From Opitutia bacterium UBA4654 (lineage in GTDB: Bacteria; Verrucomicrobiota; Verrucomicrobiia; Opitutales; Intestinicryptomonadaceae): 7,490 bases of DNA. The notes under the pieces were generated by a model. The model worked only from the letters and a program-made list of their open reading frames with translations, made no database searches and was not told the DNA's origin. The stretch spans positions 1 to 7,490 of the forward strand of contig DHMA01000189.1 in NCBI GenBank assembly GCA_002405555.1, in the 5' to 3' direction. Below are positions 1 through 5,445 of this stretch, in pieces. The first letter of the stretch is position 1, and each line of letters opens with the position of its first letter. A program made the translations under genes and the position numbers.

Positions 1-673
1 TGTTGTAGGGCTGGTAGGGAGCGACGCCGAGCCACAGGTTGTAGTCGAGCGTAGGCGGAACGGGCTGACCCGCGGGCATTTTGAGGTCGCCCTGCGGCCA
101 CACGGGGCGGTTTGTCCAAATGTGGATTTCCTCGATTTGTCCGAGGATTCCAGCGTCGTACCATTCCTTAATCAGACGCCAGCCCTCGTTGGTGTGCCCC
201 TGATTGCCCATTTGCGTGATGACGCCCGCCTCTTTCGCGAGACGCTTCAATTCTTCCGCCTCCCAAATTGTGCGCGTGAGGGGCTTTTGGCAGAAGACGT
301 GCTTGCCCTTTGCTATCGCCCAAGCCGCGATGGGATAGTGCATGTGGTCGGGAGTGGAAACAACGACGGCGTCGATTTGCTTGTCCATTTTGTCGAGCAT
401 GACGCGGTAGTCGCGAAAGCGCGGAGTGCTGGCGGGGAACGCCTTGTAGTTCTTCGCCGCGCGGGCGTCGTCAACGTCGCAAAGCGCGACGATGTTCGCC
501 TGCTTGCAGGGCAGCAACTGCCCGATTGCCATGCCGCCGATTCCGCCCACGCCAACCAGCGCAATGTTCAATTTGCTGTTCGGACCGACCTGCTTGCCCG
601 CGCTCCACGAAGGCAACAACATCAATCCGCCCGCGGCGGCCGCCGATTTCATAAATCCTCTGCGATTTACCAT
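1..673 (-). CDS. Gfo/Idh/MocA-family oxidoreductase, Tat-exported, partial (3' end missing)
   Basis: This is the N-terminal 224 codons of an NAD(P)-dependent dehydrogenase of the Gfo/Idh/MocA family, which usually oxidises or reduces sugars, inositols or related polyols. Residues 4-9 (RRGFMK) form a twin-arginine motif, followed by an Ala/Gly/Leu-rich hydrophobic stretch to about residue 25, so export in folded form by the Tat system is likely. The Rossmann dinucleotide loop is G41-x-G43-x-x-G46. STPDHMH (106-112) and CQKPLT (128-133) follow, with K130 at the family's catalytic Lys position (EKP in classical members, QKP here). The ATG at 673-671 is preceded by a good Shine-Dalgarno. The gene runs leftward off the window, so the C-terminal substrate domain is unseen and the substrate cannot be named. 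Tat-exported members of this family are abundant in Verrucomicrobiota, Planctomycetota and Lentisphaerota. The family call is secure; the function is not. Confidence 0.9.
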   Translation of the reverse strand, partial: MVNRRGFMKSAAAAGGLMLLPSWSAGKQVGPNSKLNIALVGVGGIGGMAIGQLLPCKQANIVALCDVDDARAAKNYKAFPASTPRFRDYRVMLDKMDKQIDAVVVSTPDHMHYPIAAWAIAKGKHVFCQKPLTRTIWEAEELKRLAKEAGVITQMGNQGHTNEGWRLIKEWYDAGILGQIEEIHIWTNRPVWPQGDLKMPAGQPVPPTLDYNLWLGVAPYQPYN

Positions 674-780
674 ATTCTTCTCTTCCTTTGATTTTATTTG
701 TGAAAAACAAGAGCCACACACGCCCAAGAATACCACGCCATCGGCCCAAATACCCCCAAGCGTATATCGCCCTCCAACAT
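674..780 (-). other. Probable 5' leader of the Gfo/Idh/MocA transcript
   Basis: If transcription starts a few bases downstream of the -10 box at 787-792, the mRNA has an untranslated leader of about 107 bases. On the minus strand it is G/T-rich and ends in an A-rich stretch carrying the Shine-Dalgarno. I see no convincing long hairpin, riboswitch core or upstream peptide in it. The extent depends entirely on the promoter prediction. Confidence 0.35.
681..688 (-). promoter_or_regulatory. Ribosome binding site of the Gfo/Idh/MocA gene
   Basis: On the minus strand AAGGAAGA ends seven bases before the ATG at 673. This purine-rich Shine-Dalgarno fixes the start used here and agrees with the twin-arginine motif beginning at residue 4. 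Confidence 0.65.
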
Positions 781-786
781 CAACCC

Positions 787-814
787 ATTTTGCGCAATCC
801 TCCACAAAAGTCAA
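787..814 (-). promoter_or_regulatory. Candidate sigma70-type promoter for the Gfo/Idh/MocA gene
   Basis: On the minus strand a -35 box TTGACT (814-809) matches TTGACA at five of six positions. A 16-base spacer separates it from CAAAAT (792-787), which matches TATAAT at four of six. This is the best promoter-like pair in the upstream region. The downstream gene needs its own promoter if the leftward terminator at 988-1029 stops the lptF transcript. A perfect 7-bp inverted repeat (821-837) sits six bases upstream of the -35 box. Confidence 0.5.
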
Positions 815-820
815 GCCCCA

Positions 821-924
821 AGGCGCAAGGTGCGCCTGCCGTCGGAACTTCGTTCCTTTCTGTGATAATGCGGCGCGGGTATACCCGCGCCTTTTCTGTA
901 TCAGTCCGTATTGGCTTCGCCAAT
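821..924. repeat. Array of four short, unlike palindromes
   Basis: Four compact inverted repeats lie in 104 bases. They are AGGCGCA-agg-TGCGCCT (821-837), GGAAC-ttc-GTTCC (844-856), a perfect 20-base palindrome centred on GTATAC (872-891), and ATTGGC-ttc-GCCAAT (910-924). A fifth of the same design, CGCGC-tgt-GCGCG, lies at 974-986. Arms are 5-10 bp, loops are 0-3 bases, and the arm sequences are unrelated to each other. They therefore do not look like repeated operators for one regulator. The array is just upstream of the candidate promoter at 787-814. Function is unknown; possibilities are DNA cruciform or protein sites, or a dispersed intergenic repeat family. Confidence 0.6.
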
Positions 925-987
925 TACTGACGTTGGGATTATTTTATGTTGGAAAGAAACGAATTAAAATAGACGCGCTGTGCGCGG

Positions 988-1029
988 AAAAGAAAAAAGC
1001 GGAAATCCTACAACATTGAATTTCCGCTT
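988..1029 (-). terminator. Leftward rho-independent terminator
   Basis: On the minus strand a perfect 10-bp stem (AAGCGGAAAT at 1029-1020 in transcript order, pairing with ATTTCCGCTT at 1006-997) encloses a 13-base loop. The tail is U-rich: TTTT, C, TTTT (996-988). There is no T-run on the other side, so it acts leftward only. It lies about 200 bases beyond the lptF stop and is the most likely 3' end of the lgt-lptF transcript, or of a separate small RNA read through 1030-1226. Confidence 0.6.
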
Positions 1030-1052
1030 ACCAATTAACCCTACTTTTATCC

Positions 1053-1099
1053 CAGCGCATTTTAAAATCTTCGCGCCGTGCGCTGTAATTTTAGGCGCG
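1053..1099. repeat. Overlapping inverted repeats with mutually exclusive pairings
   Basis: Three complementary pairs interleave here: CAGCGCA (1053-1059) with TGCGCTG (1079-1085), TAAAAT (1063-1068) with ATTTTA (1088-1093), and CGCGCC (1072-1077) with GGCGCG (1094-1099). They cross one another, so they are alternatives or a pseudoknot rather than one simple hairpin. A 10-base palindrome, ATTTTAAAAT, lies at 1059-1068. No protein-coding signal is seen. Confidence 0.5.
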
Positions 1100-1190
1100 T
1101 TAGAGTGCCGTTCAGACGGTGGCTTTCCCGCGATTGCGGGGTGCGTGGCGTACTGACGTACGCGAGCAGTCTGAGACACTCGCGAAACGC
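1097..1190. repeat. 94-base branched inverted repeat; candidate structured RNA or palindromic repeat element
   Basis: Three outer helices nest with small internal loops: GCGTT (1097-1101) with AACGC (1186-1190), GAGTG (1103-1107) with CACTC (1177-1181), and CAGAC (1113-1117) with GTCTG (1169-1173). Inside them are two hairpins, CCCGC-gatt-GCGGG (1127-1140) and GCGTAC-tgac-GTACGC (1148-1163). The second is extended by TGC (1142-1144) with GCA (1166-1168). Together this is about 29 base pairs drawn as a three-way junction. The element lies between the lptF stop and a leftward terminator, which suggests minus-strand RNA, but the symmetry allows either strand. I recognise no known RNA family. Confidence 0.55.
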
Positions 1191-1197
1191 TCTTAGA

Positions 1198-1215
1198 GGG
1201 GTATTTTCACGCCCC
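1198..1215. other. Small GGGG/CCCC hairpin after lptF
   Basis: GGGG (1198-1201) pairs with CCCC (1212-1215) around a 10-base loop, 11 bases past the lptF stop. On its own it is weak and has no T-tract, but it adjoins the branched element at 1097-1190 and may be part of the same structured 3' region. Confidence 0.25.
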
Positions 1216-1226
1216 GTTAAGCGCCG

Positions 1227-2372
1227 TTAGTTGCGCGAAGACCGATAGATTAAGTATGTGCCTACGGCTTGGAATATGAAGTTGGGTATCCAAATCAGAA
1301 TGTCGGGACGCATTTCGGGGTATTTTTCGAGCCACGAAATCACGACCGTCATCATGTAGTAGCTCATCGCCAACGCCAACGCTATCGCCAAGTTCGCAAA
1401 AGTCTCGCTTCTGCTCGCCTTTATTCCCAGCGGCACCGCGAGCACCACCATCGAAAATATCGAAAACGCCATCGCAAAATTTTTCTGAATCTGCAACTGA
1501 ACCTCGATTTTGTCGTGAAACGCGCGTTCGGGCGTGGTCTGTTCGGGCGGGAATCTGTGCCAAGTTTCGCGGGCGTCGAGAAGCTCGCCGAAAGTCATTA
1601 CTTTCAGCCGCTTTTTGCCCTTGTCCATAGTTCCGACAATCTCGTTGAGGGGCAGCTTGATTACAAGCTCGTCGAAACGCGCCGACGGAAGGGGCTTGCG
1701 CAGGTCTTCGGGGTCGCCCGACCTCGCGCGTTCCGCGCTGCCGTTTTTGAGGGTCAGCACGATTTCGTCGCGGGCGTCGTCGTACGAAAGCGCGCCGCGT
1801 TCCGACTGTATGGAAATCTGCGCCCTGCCCTGTTTGTCAAGCTCCCAAATGCGGAAGCTCACAAGCTCGTTGCCGTCGGAGGAGTTTGCGTAGATTACAT
1901 AGCCGGGGAAGTCGCGGATAAACGAACCGGGTTGGATAAATTGGAGCGGATTTGCGCGGACGAGGTTTTTGAGCGCGCTCTTGTAGGCGTAGTCGGCGGC
2001 GGGCGCGTAGTAGAAGTTGATAGCCACCGAAAACAGCGACGCGCAAATCGCCAGAAAGAACACGGGAGCCGCCATGCTGTAAATGGAGCGTCCGCACGCC
2101 TTCATCGCCACGACCTCGCTTTGCGCCGACATTCTGCCGAACACAAGCAGAATGCCCGTGAGCATGCCGAGCGGAAGCGCGTAGGGAATGACCCCGGGGA
2201 TAATCAGCGCGACTATGTACAGAAAGAACGAAATGCTGAGCCTCCCAGCGGCAAGCTCGCCCATAACCTCTTTTATGACGTTGCCGAGCACGAGCACGAA
2301 CACGAACAGCGCGACGGTCATCAGCGCCGCCATCGCGACCTGTTTGAAGATGTATTTGTTTATCGTTCCCAT
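1227..2372 (-). CDS. LptF/LptG-family LPS export permease (YjgP/YjgQ family)
   Basis: This 381-residue inner-membrane protein belongs to the LptF/LptG family. In the LptB2FG ABC transporter these proteins extract lipopolysaccharide from the inner membrane and pass it to LptC and the periplasmic bridge. Hydrophobic segments at about 12-34, 48-76, 99-121, 299-318, 324-347 and 356-376 give the family's six-helix plan. A polar periplasmic domain at roughly 125-285 fits the family's beta-jellyroll. The stretch SEVVAMKACGRS (85-96) is the conserved cytoplasmic coupling-helix region that contacts LptB. The HDK near 286 and PLGI at 314-317 are also family signatures. Length is normal. I see no strong Shine-Dalgarno before the ATG at 2372. 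The gene lies 60 bases downstream of lgt on the same strand, so co-transcription is likely. LptF and LptG cannot be told apart here; a partner gene must lie elsewhere. Confidence 0.93.
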   Translation of the reverse strand: MGTINKYIFKQVAMAALMTVALFVFVLVLGNVIKEVMGELAAGRLSISFFLYIVALIIPGVIPYALPLGMLTGILLVFGRMSAQSEVVAMKACGRSIYSMAAPVFFLAICASLFSVAINFYYAPAADYAYKSALKNLVRANPLQFIQPGSFIRDFPGYVIYANSSDGNELVSFRIWELDKQGRAQISIQSERGALSYDDARDEIVLTLKNGSAERARSGDPEDLRKPLPSARFDELVIKLPLNEIVGTMDKGKKRLKVMTFGELLDARETWHRFPPEQTTPERAFHDKIEVQLQIQKNFAMAFSIFSMVVLAVPLGIKASRSETFANLAIALALAMSYYMMTVVISWLEKYPEMRPDILIWIPNFIFQAVGTYLIYRSSRN

Positions 2373-2414
2373 TGGATTGAAAAAAGTATGTTAAAAAACG
2401 CCCGCCGAACGCAA

Positions 2415-2452
2415 CAATAAAAGCTCCGCGCGCTATTTTTCGGAAGCGCGGA
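2415..2452 (-). terminator. Possible terminator or attenuator hairpin between lgt and lptF
   Basis: On the minus strand TCCGCGC (2452-2446) pairs with GCGCGGA (2431-2425) around a 14-base loop, and a short tail, AGCTTTTATT, follows. The loop contains the lgt stop codon (2435-2433). The tail is only modestly T-rich, so partial termination or mRNA stabilisation is as likely as full termination. Confidence 0.3.
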
Positions 2453-3272
2453 ATTTTGAATAGGCAATTATCGCAAGCCCCGCGGCGAGCGTCAGCGCGG
2501 AGTAAAACGTGCCCCTGCTCAGCCCCAAAATGGGCTCTACGCCGAAGTCCGGCTCGCGGAAGACCTCGCAGATTATGCGCACCACGGCGTAGACCGAGAG
2601 GAATTCGCCCGCTATGCGCCCGTCGGAAAGGTTTTTCCCGCGCCAGAAACGCCACTGCAAAAACAGGAAGATGAAAAGCCCCTCCGCGAACGCCTCGTAG
2701 AGCTGCGAGGGGTGTCGGGCGGCTATGTTTTCGATTGCCGTGCCCGCGGGCGCGGAGTGCGGAAAAACCATCGCCCACGGAACGTCGGAAACCTTGCCCC
2801 AAAGCTCGCCGTTGACGAAGTTTGCGATTCTTCCGAGGAAAATCCCGGGGGTGCACGCGGTCGCGACAATGTCGGCGATTTTCCAGAAAGAGACTTTCCG
2901 CGTCCGCGCAAAGCATATCATCGAAAGCACCACGCCTATGAATCCGCCGTGGCTTGCCATGCCGCCCTTCCAGATTTGGAGCGCGATTAGCGGGTTCGAG
3001 ACAAAGTTCGAAAAATCGTAGAAAAGCATGTAGCCGAGGCGTCCGCCGAGAATCACGCCGAAGAGCAGATAGGTAATGAGGGAGGCGTTGTCGTCGGGCG
3101 ACAGCGGGCTTTTGCCCTTTTTATAATAGAAGTTGAACAGCCAGAGCGCGATTACAAAGCCCGCCAAATACGCAAGCCCGTACCACCGTACGCCCTCCAA
3201 GAACCAGCCGTCGGGAAAGCGGAGCGCGAAGGGGTCGAAATCGACCACATAGTATGAGGATAAAATTTCCAT
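2433..3272 (-). CDS. lgt: Prolipoprotein diacylglyceryl transferase
   Basis: Lgt transfers the diacylglyceryl group of phosphatidylglycerol to the lipobox cysteine of prelipoproteins in the inner membrane, the first step of lipoprotein maturation. The 279-residue multi-spanning protein shows VRWYGLAYLAGF (28-39), SHGGFIG (107-113, with a conserved His at 108), and the Lgt signature GRIANFVNGELWG (147-159, R148 and N151). RHPSQLYEA (186-194) and FREPD (238-242) are also present. The reading frame continues upstream to a TTG at 3335 (300 residues). I prefer the ATG at 3272 because the protein then begins near the usual Lgt N-terminus, and because the TTG would overlap the start codon of the divergent aminotransferase gene. 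No clear Shine-Dalgarno precedes it. Its neighbour lptF is also an envelope-biogenesis gene. Identification is firm; only the exact start is uncertain. Confidence 0.95.
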   Translation of the reverse strand: MEILSSYYVVDFDPFALRFPDGWFLEGVRWYGLAYLAGFVIALWLFNFYYKKGKSPLSPDDNASLITYLLFGVILGGRLGYMLFYDFSNFVSNPLIALQIWKGGMASHGGFIGVVLSMICFARTRKVSFWKIADIVATACTPGIFLGRIANFVNGELWGKVSDVPWAMVFPHSAPAGTAIENIAARHPSQLYEAFAEGLFIFLFLQWRFWRGKNLSDGRIAGEFLSVYAVVRIICEVFREPDFGVEPILGLSRGTFYSALTLAAGLAIIAYSKFRASEK

Positions 3273-3334
3273 CGAAATAATGTTTGAAGTATTTATAGTG
3301 TGGGGTAAAGTTAAGGCGGAAAAAAAATTTATCA
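3273..3334. promoter_or_regulatory. Divergent promoter region between lgt and the aminotransferase operon
   Basis: These 62 bases must drive both the leftward lgt-lptF unit and the rightward five-gene operon. An AT-rich core around 3292-3299 reads TATAGT on the plus strand (3294-3299) and TATAAA on the minus strand (3297-3292), so the two -10 elements would overlap. A second plus-strand option is TTGAAG (3284-3289), 16 bases, TAAAGT (3306-3311). The only Shine-Dalgarno-like run before the aminotransferase ATG is AAGGCGG (3313-3319), which is 15 bases away and thus poorly spaced. That a divergent promoter exists here is a firm inference from the layout; the exact boxes are tentative. Confidence 0.4.
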
Positions 3335-4729
3335 ATGAAAGATTTTGATTTAAAGGAATTGATAGACTCGCGCTTCGGGCAGAACTACGATTTGCACGAA
3401 AAATACGTCAACCGCACGCTCGCAACCGTGCTTAAAACAATCGGGTTCGACAAATGCTACAAACGCGCCAAGGGCGCATACCTCTACGACGCCGACGGCA
3501 ACGAATATCTCGACTTCATCTCGGGCTACGGCGTGTTCGGAATGGGGCGCAACAACCCCGTAATAGGCAAGGCAATCAAGGACGCAATCGACATGGATTT
3601 GTCGAACATGGTACAGCTCGACTGCGCGTTGCTCAGCGGCCTGCTCGCGGAAAGAATCGTAAAACTGCACAACAACAAACTCTCCGCCGTCTTCTTCTGC
3701 AATTCGGGGACGGAGGCGAACGAAGGCGCGATAAAGTTCGCCCGCGCCCACACAAAACGCTCGCGCATAATTTCGATGGACGGCTGCTACCACGGGCTGA
3801 CATACGGCTCGATGTCGATAACCCACACGCCGCATTTCAGGGACGGCTTCGGGCCGTTCCTGCCCGACACCGACAAAATCGGATTCGCCGACCTCGCCGA
3901 CCTCGAAGCGAAACTCAAAGAGGGCAACGTCGCCGCGTTCATCTCAGAACCCGTCATCGGGCACGGCGTGGACATTCCGCCCGACGACTTCTTCCCGAAA
4001 GCGCAGGAACTCTGCCGCAAATACGGCGCGCTCTTCATCATGGACGAAGTGCAGACGGGCTTCGGCAGAACGGGCAAAATGTTCGCCTACCAACACTGGG
4101 GGCTTGAACCCGACATCGTCACGATGGCGAAGGCGCTCAGCGGCGGCTACGTTCCGTGCGCGGCGTTCATCACCACAAGGGAAATCCACCAGAGCGTTTT
4201 CTCGCCGCTCGAAAACTGCGTAAAACACTCCACGACTTTCGGCAGAAACAACCTCGCAATGGTCGCGGGCTTGGCGACAATCGACGTCCTCGAAAAGGAC
4301 GGAATGGTCGAAAACTGCGCAAAGATGGGCGCGCTGCTCAAACAGAAGCTCGAAGCGCTCAAAGAGAAACACTCGTACATCAGGGAAGTGCGCGGGCTGG
4401 GGCTTATGATTGCAATAGAATTTCAGGAACCGAAAGGGCTTCTGCAAAAGGCGGCGTGGAAGGCGTTGAAAGCCGCGAACAATTCGCTCTTCACGCAGAT
4501 GATTGTAACGTCGCTTATGGACAACTACAAAATCATAACGCAGGTTACAAGCCACGAAGTCCACGCCGTGAAACTGCTCCCGCCGTTTATCATAACGGAA
4601 AAGGAAGTGGACAGGTTCGTAAAGGCGTTCGACGAAACCCTTACGGAGGCGGCAAACCCGACAGGCTCGCTGTGGAAATTCGGCAAACGCCTAATCGCCG
4701 CAAGCATCGACAACAAGAAAAACAAGTAA
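3335..4729 (+). CDS. Class III PLP-dependent aminotransferase, substrate unknown
   Basis: This 464-residue cytosolic enzyme is a fold-type I, class III (omega-type) aminotransferase. Members move an amino group from ornithine, putrescine, GABA, acetylornithine or similar amines to a keto acid. SGTEAN (124-129) forms the phosphate-binding loop, and the aromatic residue Y152 near it would stack on the PLP ring. D237 in MDEVQTGFGRTG contacts the pyridine nitrogen, K266 in MAKALSGGY is the Schiff-base lysine, and T300/T301 in HSTTFGRNN is at the usual phosphate contact. Between the RGLGLMIAIEF strand (353-363) and KLLPPFIIT (413-421) lies a longer helical segment (about 368-410) than in acetylornithine aminotransferases. 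A C-terminal tail, GSLWKFGKRL, follows. From memory this C-terminal pattern resembles putative aminotransferases such as HpnO of hopanoid synthesis, but the substrate cannot be assigned. It is the first gene of the operon; yggS follows after four bases. Confidence 0.9.
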   Translation: MKDFDLKELIDSRFGQNYDLHEKYVNRTLATVLKTIGFDKCYKRAKGAYLYDADGNEYLDFISGYGVFGMGRNNPVIGKAIKDAIDMDLSNMVQLDCALLSGLLAERIVKLHNNKLSAVFFCNSGTEANEGAIKFARAHTKRSRIISMDGCYHGLTYGSMSITHTPHFRDGFGPFLPDTDKIGFADLADLEAKLKEGNVAAFISEPVIGHGVDIPPDDFFPKAQELCRKYGALFIMDEVQTGFGRTGKMFAYQHWGLEPDIVTMAKALSGGYVPCAAFITTREIHQSVFSPLENCVKHSTTFGRNNLAMVAGLATIDVLEKDGMVENCAKMGALLKQKLEALKEKHSYIREVRGLGLMIAIEFQEPKGLLQKAAWKALKAANNSLFTQMIVTSLMDNYKIITQVTSHEVHAVKLLPPFIITEKEVDRFVKAFDETLTEAANPTGSLWKFGKRLIAASIDNKKNK

Positions 4730-4733
4730 TACA

Positions 4734-5444
4734 ATGATTGCATACGAAGAATTTTGCGGCAACTGCCGCAGACTTCTCGAACGCGTCGAAAATGCGTGCG
4801 CCTCGTGCGGCAGAAACCCCGCCGACGTAAAAATACTGCCCGTCACAAAAACGCACCCAGTGGACGCCGTAGAATACTCGGCGCGGTACGGATTCGGGGC
4901 GGTCGGCGAAAACCGCGTTCAGGAAGTCATGGAAAAGTTCGACTCGGAGCGCGGCCGCGCCCTGAAAATGGAGTGGGAGCTTATCGGACACCTCCAAACA
5001 AACAAGGTAAAGCACGCCGTCGAGCGCGTAGACAGAATCCAGAGCGCGGACTCCGAAAAACTGCTGAAAAAAATCGACGCCGAATGCGCAAAGCTCGGCA
5101 AAAAAATGCGCGTGCTCCTGCAAATAAATTCGGGGCGCGACCCCGCAAAATTCGGCGCGGACATGGAGGAAGCCCCCGCGCTGCTCGACGCCGCGCTTTC
5201 GCTCGAAAACGTCAAGGTCGAGGGGCTGATGGCAATCGCCCCGCTCGACTCCAATTTGGACACGGCAACGCGCTGTTTCGAAAACCTCCGAAACCTCCGC
5301 GACGCCCTCGAAAAAAGCTTTTCGGTGGCCCTGCCCGAACTCTCGATGGGCATGAGCGGCGACCTCGAACGCGCCGTGGAATGCGGCTCGACAATAATCC
5401 GCGTGGGAACTTTCCTGTTCGGCGCGCGCGACTACTCTTTGTAA
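4734..5444 (+). CDS. yggS: YggS/PLPBP family PLP homeostasis protein
   Basis: The 236-residue protein is a member of the YggS/PROSC (PLPBP) family. These are single-domain fold-type III TIM barrels that bind PLP without known catalysis and help keep vitamin B6 and amino-acid pools balanced. K39 in PVTKTHP is the PLP lysine. Other family blocks are GENRVQE (78-84), WELIGHLQTNK (about 101-111) and the C-terminal SMGMSGDLERAVECGSTIIR, which supplies the phosphate-binding site. Length is typical. The usual Asn-x-x-x-Glu-x-x-Lys-x-Gly block reads INSGRDPAKFG, with Asp in the Glu position. The ATG lies four bases after the aminotransferase stop and lacks a clear Shine-Dalgarno, so translational coupling is likely. 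Sitting directly behind a PLP enzyme fits its cofactor role, although yggS also occurs beside unrelated genes. Confidence 0.94.
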   Translation: MIAYEEFCGNCRRLLERVENACASCGRNPADVKILPVTKTHPVDAVEYSARYGFGAVGENRVQEVMEKFDSERGRALKMEWELIGHLQTNKVKHAVERVDRIQSADSEKLLKKIDAECAKLGKKMRVLLQINSGRDPAKFGADMEEAPALLDAALSLENVKVEGLMAIAPLDSNLDTATRCFENLRNLRDALEKSFSVALPELSMGMSGDLERAVECGSTIIRVGTFLFGARDYSL

Positions 5445-5445
5445 T

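Noticed and set aside
872..895. Rightward rho-independent terminator at the 20-base palindrome
   Set aside because: The stem is strong and TTTT follows, but the palindrome leaves almost no loop, the T-run is only four bases, and no rightward gene ends here.
930..960. dif-like Xer site (TTATGTT near 940-948)
   Set aside because: Only one half-site resembles XerD-binding sequence and no matching XerC half is found at the right spacing.
492..1019. 175-residue open frame on the plus strand
   Set aside because: It overlaps the oxidoreductase start antisense and then crosses promoter and hairpins; its composition is low-complexity and Pro/Thr-rich, with no domain.
964..1179. 71-residue open frame on the minus strand in the intergenic region
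   Set aside because: It runs through the terminator stem and the branched inverted repeat, has no Shine-Dalgarno that I can see, and its composition follows the palindromes. If similar 'proteins' are annotated elsewhere, they may be translations of a repeat.
1097..1190. Integron attC site
   Set aside because: GTTAG and AAC words are present, but their order and orientation are the reverse of an attC (RYYYAAC at one end, GTTRRRY at the other), and there are no cassette-like ORFs.
1269..2420. 383-residue open frame on the plus strand opposite lptF
   Set aside because: It is an Arg/His-rich shadow of a well-supported membrane protein gene, with no start signal or domain.
1837..2916. 359-residue open frame on the minus strand spanning the end of lgt and the start of lptF
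   Set aside because: It is a frame-shifted reading of lgt and lptF, Arg-rich and motif-free.
3273..3335. Upstream TTG start giving Lgt 21 extra residues
   Set aside because: The extension is polar, lies outside the usual Lgt N-terminus, lacks a Shine-Dalgarno, and would overlap the divergent aminotransferase start.
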